This document shows positions 62,618 to 64,000 of a stretch of DNA of 64,000 nt, piece after piece; within the stretch, counting starts at the first letter, position 1, and each line of letters begins with the position of its first letter. A program made the translations under genes and the position numbers. The DNA comes from Pontiella agarivorans (GTDB lineage Bacteria > Verrucomicrobiota > Kiritimatiellia > Kiritimatiellales > Pontiellaceae), in assembly GCF_034531395.1 (NCBI RefSeq), contig NZ_JARVCO010000010.1:992001-1056000 (forward strand), in the 5' to 3' direction. Below the pieces are notes generated by a model. It ran no database searches. It saw nothing but the letters and a program-made list of their open reading frames with translations, and was not told the origin of the DNA.

Positions 62618-64000
62618 ATGCGTGTTGTGAAATACCTGACGGCCGGTGTTGCGGCTGTTGCATTATTCGGGGCTGTACCGGCGGAGGCCGGAAAAGCTGC
62701 GCTGGAGCAGACGGGAAATGCATTTGCTGAAGTGGCCGAAGAGGCTCTGCCTGCGGTAGTTTTTATTGATGTAGAAACCACTGTGGAAATGCCGGCGAGT
62801 CAATACCGGAATCCGTTTGAAGAATTTTTCGGGCGCGGTTACGGCGGCTATCAGAGAGGGCCGGAGACGCGCGAATATCATCAGCGCGGTCAGGGTTCCG
62901 GTTTTATTATTTCGAAAGACGGTTATATTCTCACCAACAACCATGTGGTGAACGATGCCGATAAAATCACGGTCACGCTGGGCGACGGCCGGGAATTTGA
63001 TGCTCAGCTGATCGGTACCGATCCTAAAACTGAAGTTGCGCTGATCAAGATTGACGGCGACGACGAGCTTCCGGTGGTTTCTCTGGGTAATTCCGATGAA
63101 CTGCGGGTGGGCGAATGGGTGATTGCTGCGGGGAATCCTTTCGGTCTTTCGCAGACGATCACCGCCGGCATTGTCAGCGCCAAGGGACGGGATGAAACCA
63201 ATATTGCCGAATATGGAAACTTTATCCAGACCGACGCCGCGATCAACCCGGGAAATTCCGGCGGGCCGCTGCTGAATATTGACGGTGAAGTGGTCGGCAT
63301 TAACACCGCCATTTATACCCGCAGCGGCGGCTACATGGGCATCGGTTTTGCGATTCCCATCAATCAGGCGGTCAATATCAAGGATCAACTCATCAAATAC
63401 GGCAAGGTGTCGCGCAGCGTGCTCGGTGTTTACCTGCAGGAGGTTGATGAAGATCTCGCAGCCACGTTCGGACTGGAGCAGAAAGGCGGTGTGCTGATCA
63501 ATCAGGTGGTTGAGGGTTCTGCGGCCGAAGAGGCCGGGATTAAAGGCGGCGATATTGTGGTTGGAATGAATGGGAAGCCGGTTGTGAAACTGCACGCTTT
63601 CCGTAATCGGGTTGCCAATACCCCGCCGAATTCAAAAATTGAGCTGAAGGTGTTCCGCGACGGAAAATATATCGAGATTTCAGCCATCACGAAAGAGATG
63701 GAAAGCGATGATTCCGGCGCGGTTCAGGTTGACGACAGCACCTTTGATAAACTCGGTATATCAGTGGAAAGTATGGAAGGCGATACCGCCCGCCGCATGG
63801 GATATGAGGATATCGAAGGGGTGATCATCACCGAGGTTGAGCAGGGCAGTGCGGCCTGGAACGCCGGACTGCAGCCCGGACAGGTAATCACCACGGTCAA
63901 CCGCAAGCCGATCGATTCGGTCAAAGCCTTCAAAAAAGCCGTTTCGGAAAATGAAGGTCATCGCATTCTCTTCCTGATTACCGACGGCCGGGTCTCCCGA
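62618..64000 (+). CDS. HtrA/DegP-type serine protease (partial, runs past the window)
   Basis: At least 461 residues from ATG 62618 (AAGGAG upstream); the frame is open to the edge. A signal peptide (about 1-26) precedes the trypsin-like domain: His109 (TNNHVV), Ser214 (GNSGGPLL) and, at the exact DegP spacing for the catalytic Asp, Glu139 (DPKTEVALIK). The family nearly always has Asp there. Two PDZ domains follow (about 270-365 and 385-461), the second cut by the window end. Role: periplasmic quality control protease or chaperone. Confidence 0.93.
   Translation, partial: MRVVKYLTAGVAAVALFGAVPAEAGKAALEQTGNAFAEVAEEALPAVVFIDVETTVEMPASQYRNPFEEFFGRGYGGYQRGPETREYHQRGQGSGFIISKDGYILTNNHVVNDADKITVTLGDGREFDAQLIGTDPKTEVALIKIDGDDELPVVSLGNSDELRVGEWVIAAGNPFGLSQTITAGIVSAKGRDETNIAEYGNFIQTDAAINPGNSGGPLLNIDGEVVGINTAIYTRSGGYMGIGFAIPINQAVNIKDQLIKYGKVSRSVLGVYLQEVDEDLAATFGLEQKGGVLINQVVEGSAAEEAGIKGGDIVVGMNGKPVVKLHAFRNRVANTPPNSKIELKVFRDGKYIEISAITKEMESDDSGAVQVDDSTFDKLGISVESMEGDTARRMGYEDIEGVIITEVEQGSAAWNAGLQPGQVITTVNRKPIDSVKAFKKAVSENEGHRILFLITDGRVSR

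Noticed and set aside
1-64000. CRISPR array or toxin-antitoxin/restriction defence island
   Set aside because: No regularly spaced repeats of 25-40 bases, no cas genes and no defence-type enzymes were seen. The only short-period array is the 17-base one at 61584-61649.

Overview
The window looks like a chromosomal segment of a free-living Gram-negative bacterium of the PVC group, most likely Verrucomicrobiota/Kiritimatiellota. This is an inference without database searches. It rests on lpxA and fabZ (outer-membrane lipid A), a PEP-CTERM surface protein, a XylR-type (periplasmic-binding fold plus AraC) regulator, secreted LamG, FAD-oxidoreductase, discoidin-like and GH43 sugar-degrading proteins, and a mixed type IV pilus/type II secretion operon. 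Most genes carry clear AAGGAG-type ribosome sites.

Layout. 1-5756: end of an unknown gene, a cysteine-rich small exported protein, then a tightly coupled tripartite ABC exporter (HlyD adaptor, ATPase, two FtsX-type permeases) and a lipoprotein. 5864-6219: tmRNA (ssrA), followed by about 420 bases of repeats and no convincing gene. 6644-9553: small Cys-motif protein, thioredoxin-like ferredoxin, and a NarX/DegS-type histidine kinase with a LuxR-type response regulator. 9855-20522: an operon for a pilus or secretion machine (secretin, ATPase, platform protein, major pilin, PilM/N/O/P-like proteins and minor pilins). 20544-24481 (minus): parE-parC. 24845-26296: 3D-domain protein, exported protein, tRNA with CAT anticodon. 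26327-32600: XylR-type regulator divergent from a secreted protein, a decayed paralogue, a PEP-CTERM protein and a decayed IS1182-like transposase; this is the most eroded part.

32600-41292 is an unusual four-gene operon: a chitobiase-C-domain surface protein, an FG-GAP repeat protein, a membrane-anchored PQQ-type beta-propeller, and a 1178-residue fusion of a rifampicin-phosphotransferase-like dikinase to a membrane module resembling DUF106/EMC3 (Oxa1 superfamily). 41417-47296: FAD-dependent multidomain protein, GH43 enzyme, S8 peptidase. 47290-56278 (minus): a 12-gene, mostly overlapping operon led by an ECF sigma factor and a zinc-type anti-sigma factor. It encodes a desaturase, two cyclopropane-synthase-like methyltransferases, DUF1295, DUF1365, an FAD amine oxidase, lipocalin, glutathione peroxidase and a chalcone-isomerase-like protein, which reads as a membrane-lipid response to oxidative damage. 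Fasciclin and SRPBCC genes precede it on the same strand. 58757-64000: PpiC-type lipoprotein, YkgJ-like protein, fabZ-lpxA, two pseudopilins and the start of an HtrA protease.

The strongest signal not explained by genes is a dispersed 15-bp palindrome, TTCC-N7-GGAA (core TTCCA-N5-TGGAA). I counted 23 copies by eye where about one is expected, in coding and intergenic DNA and in all reading frames. Four of the copies form an exact 17-bp-period tandem array that has become the leader of a pseudopilin gene.
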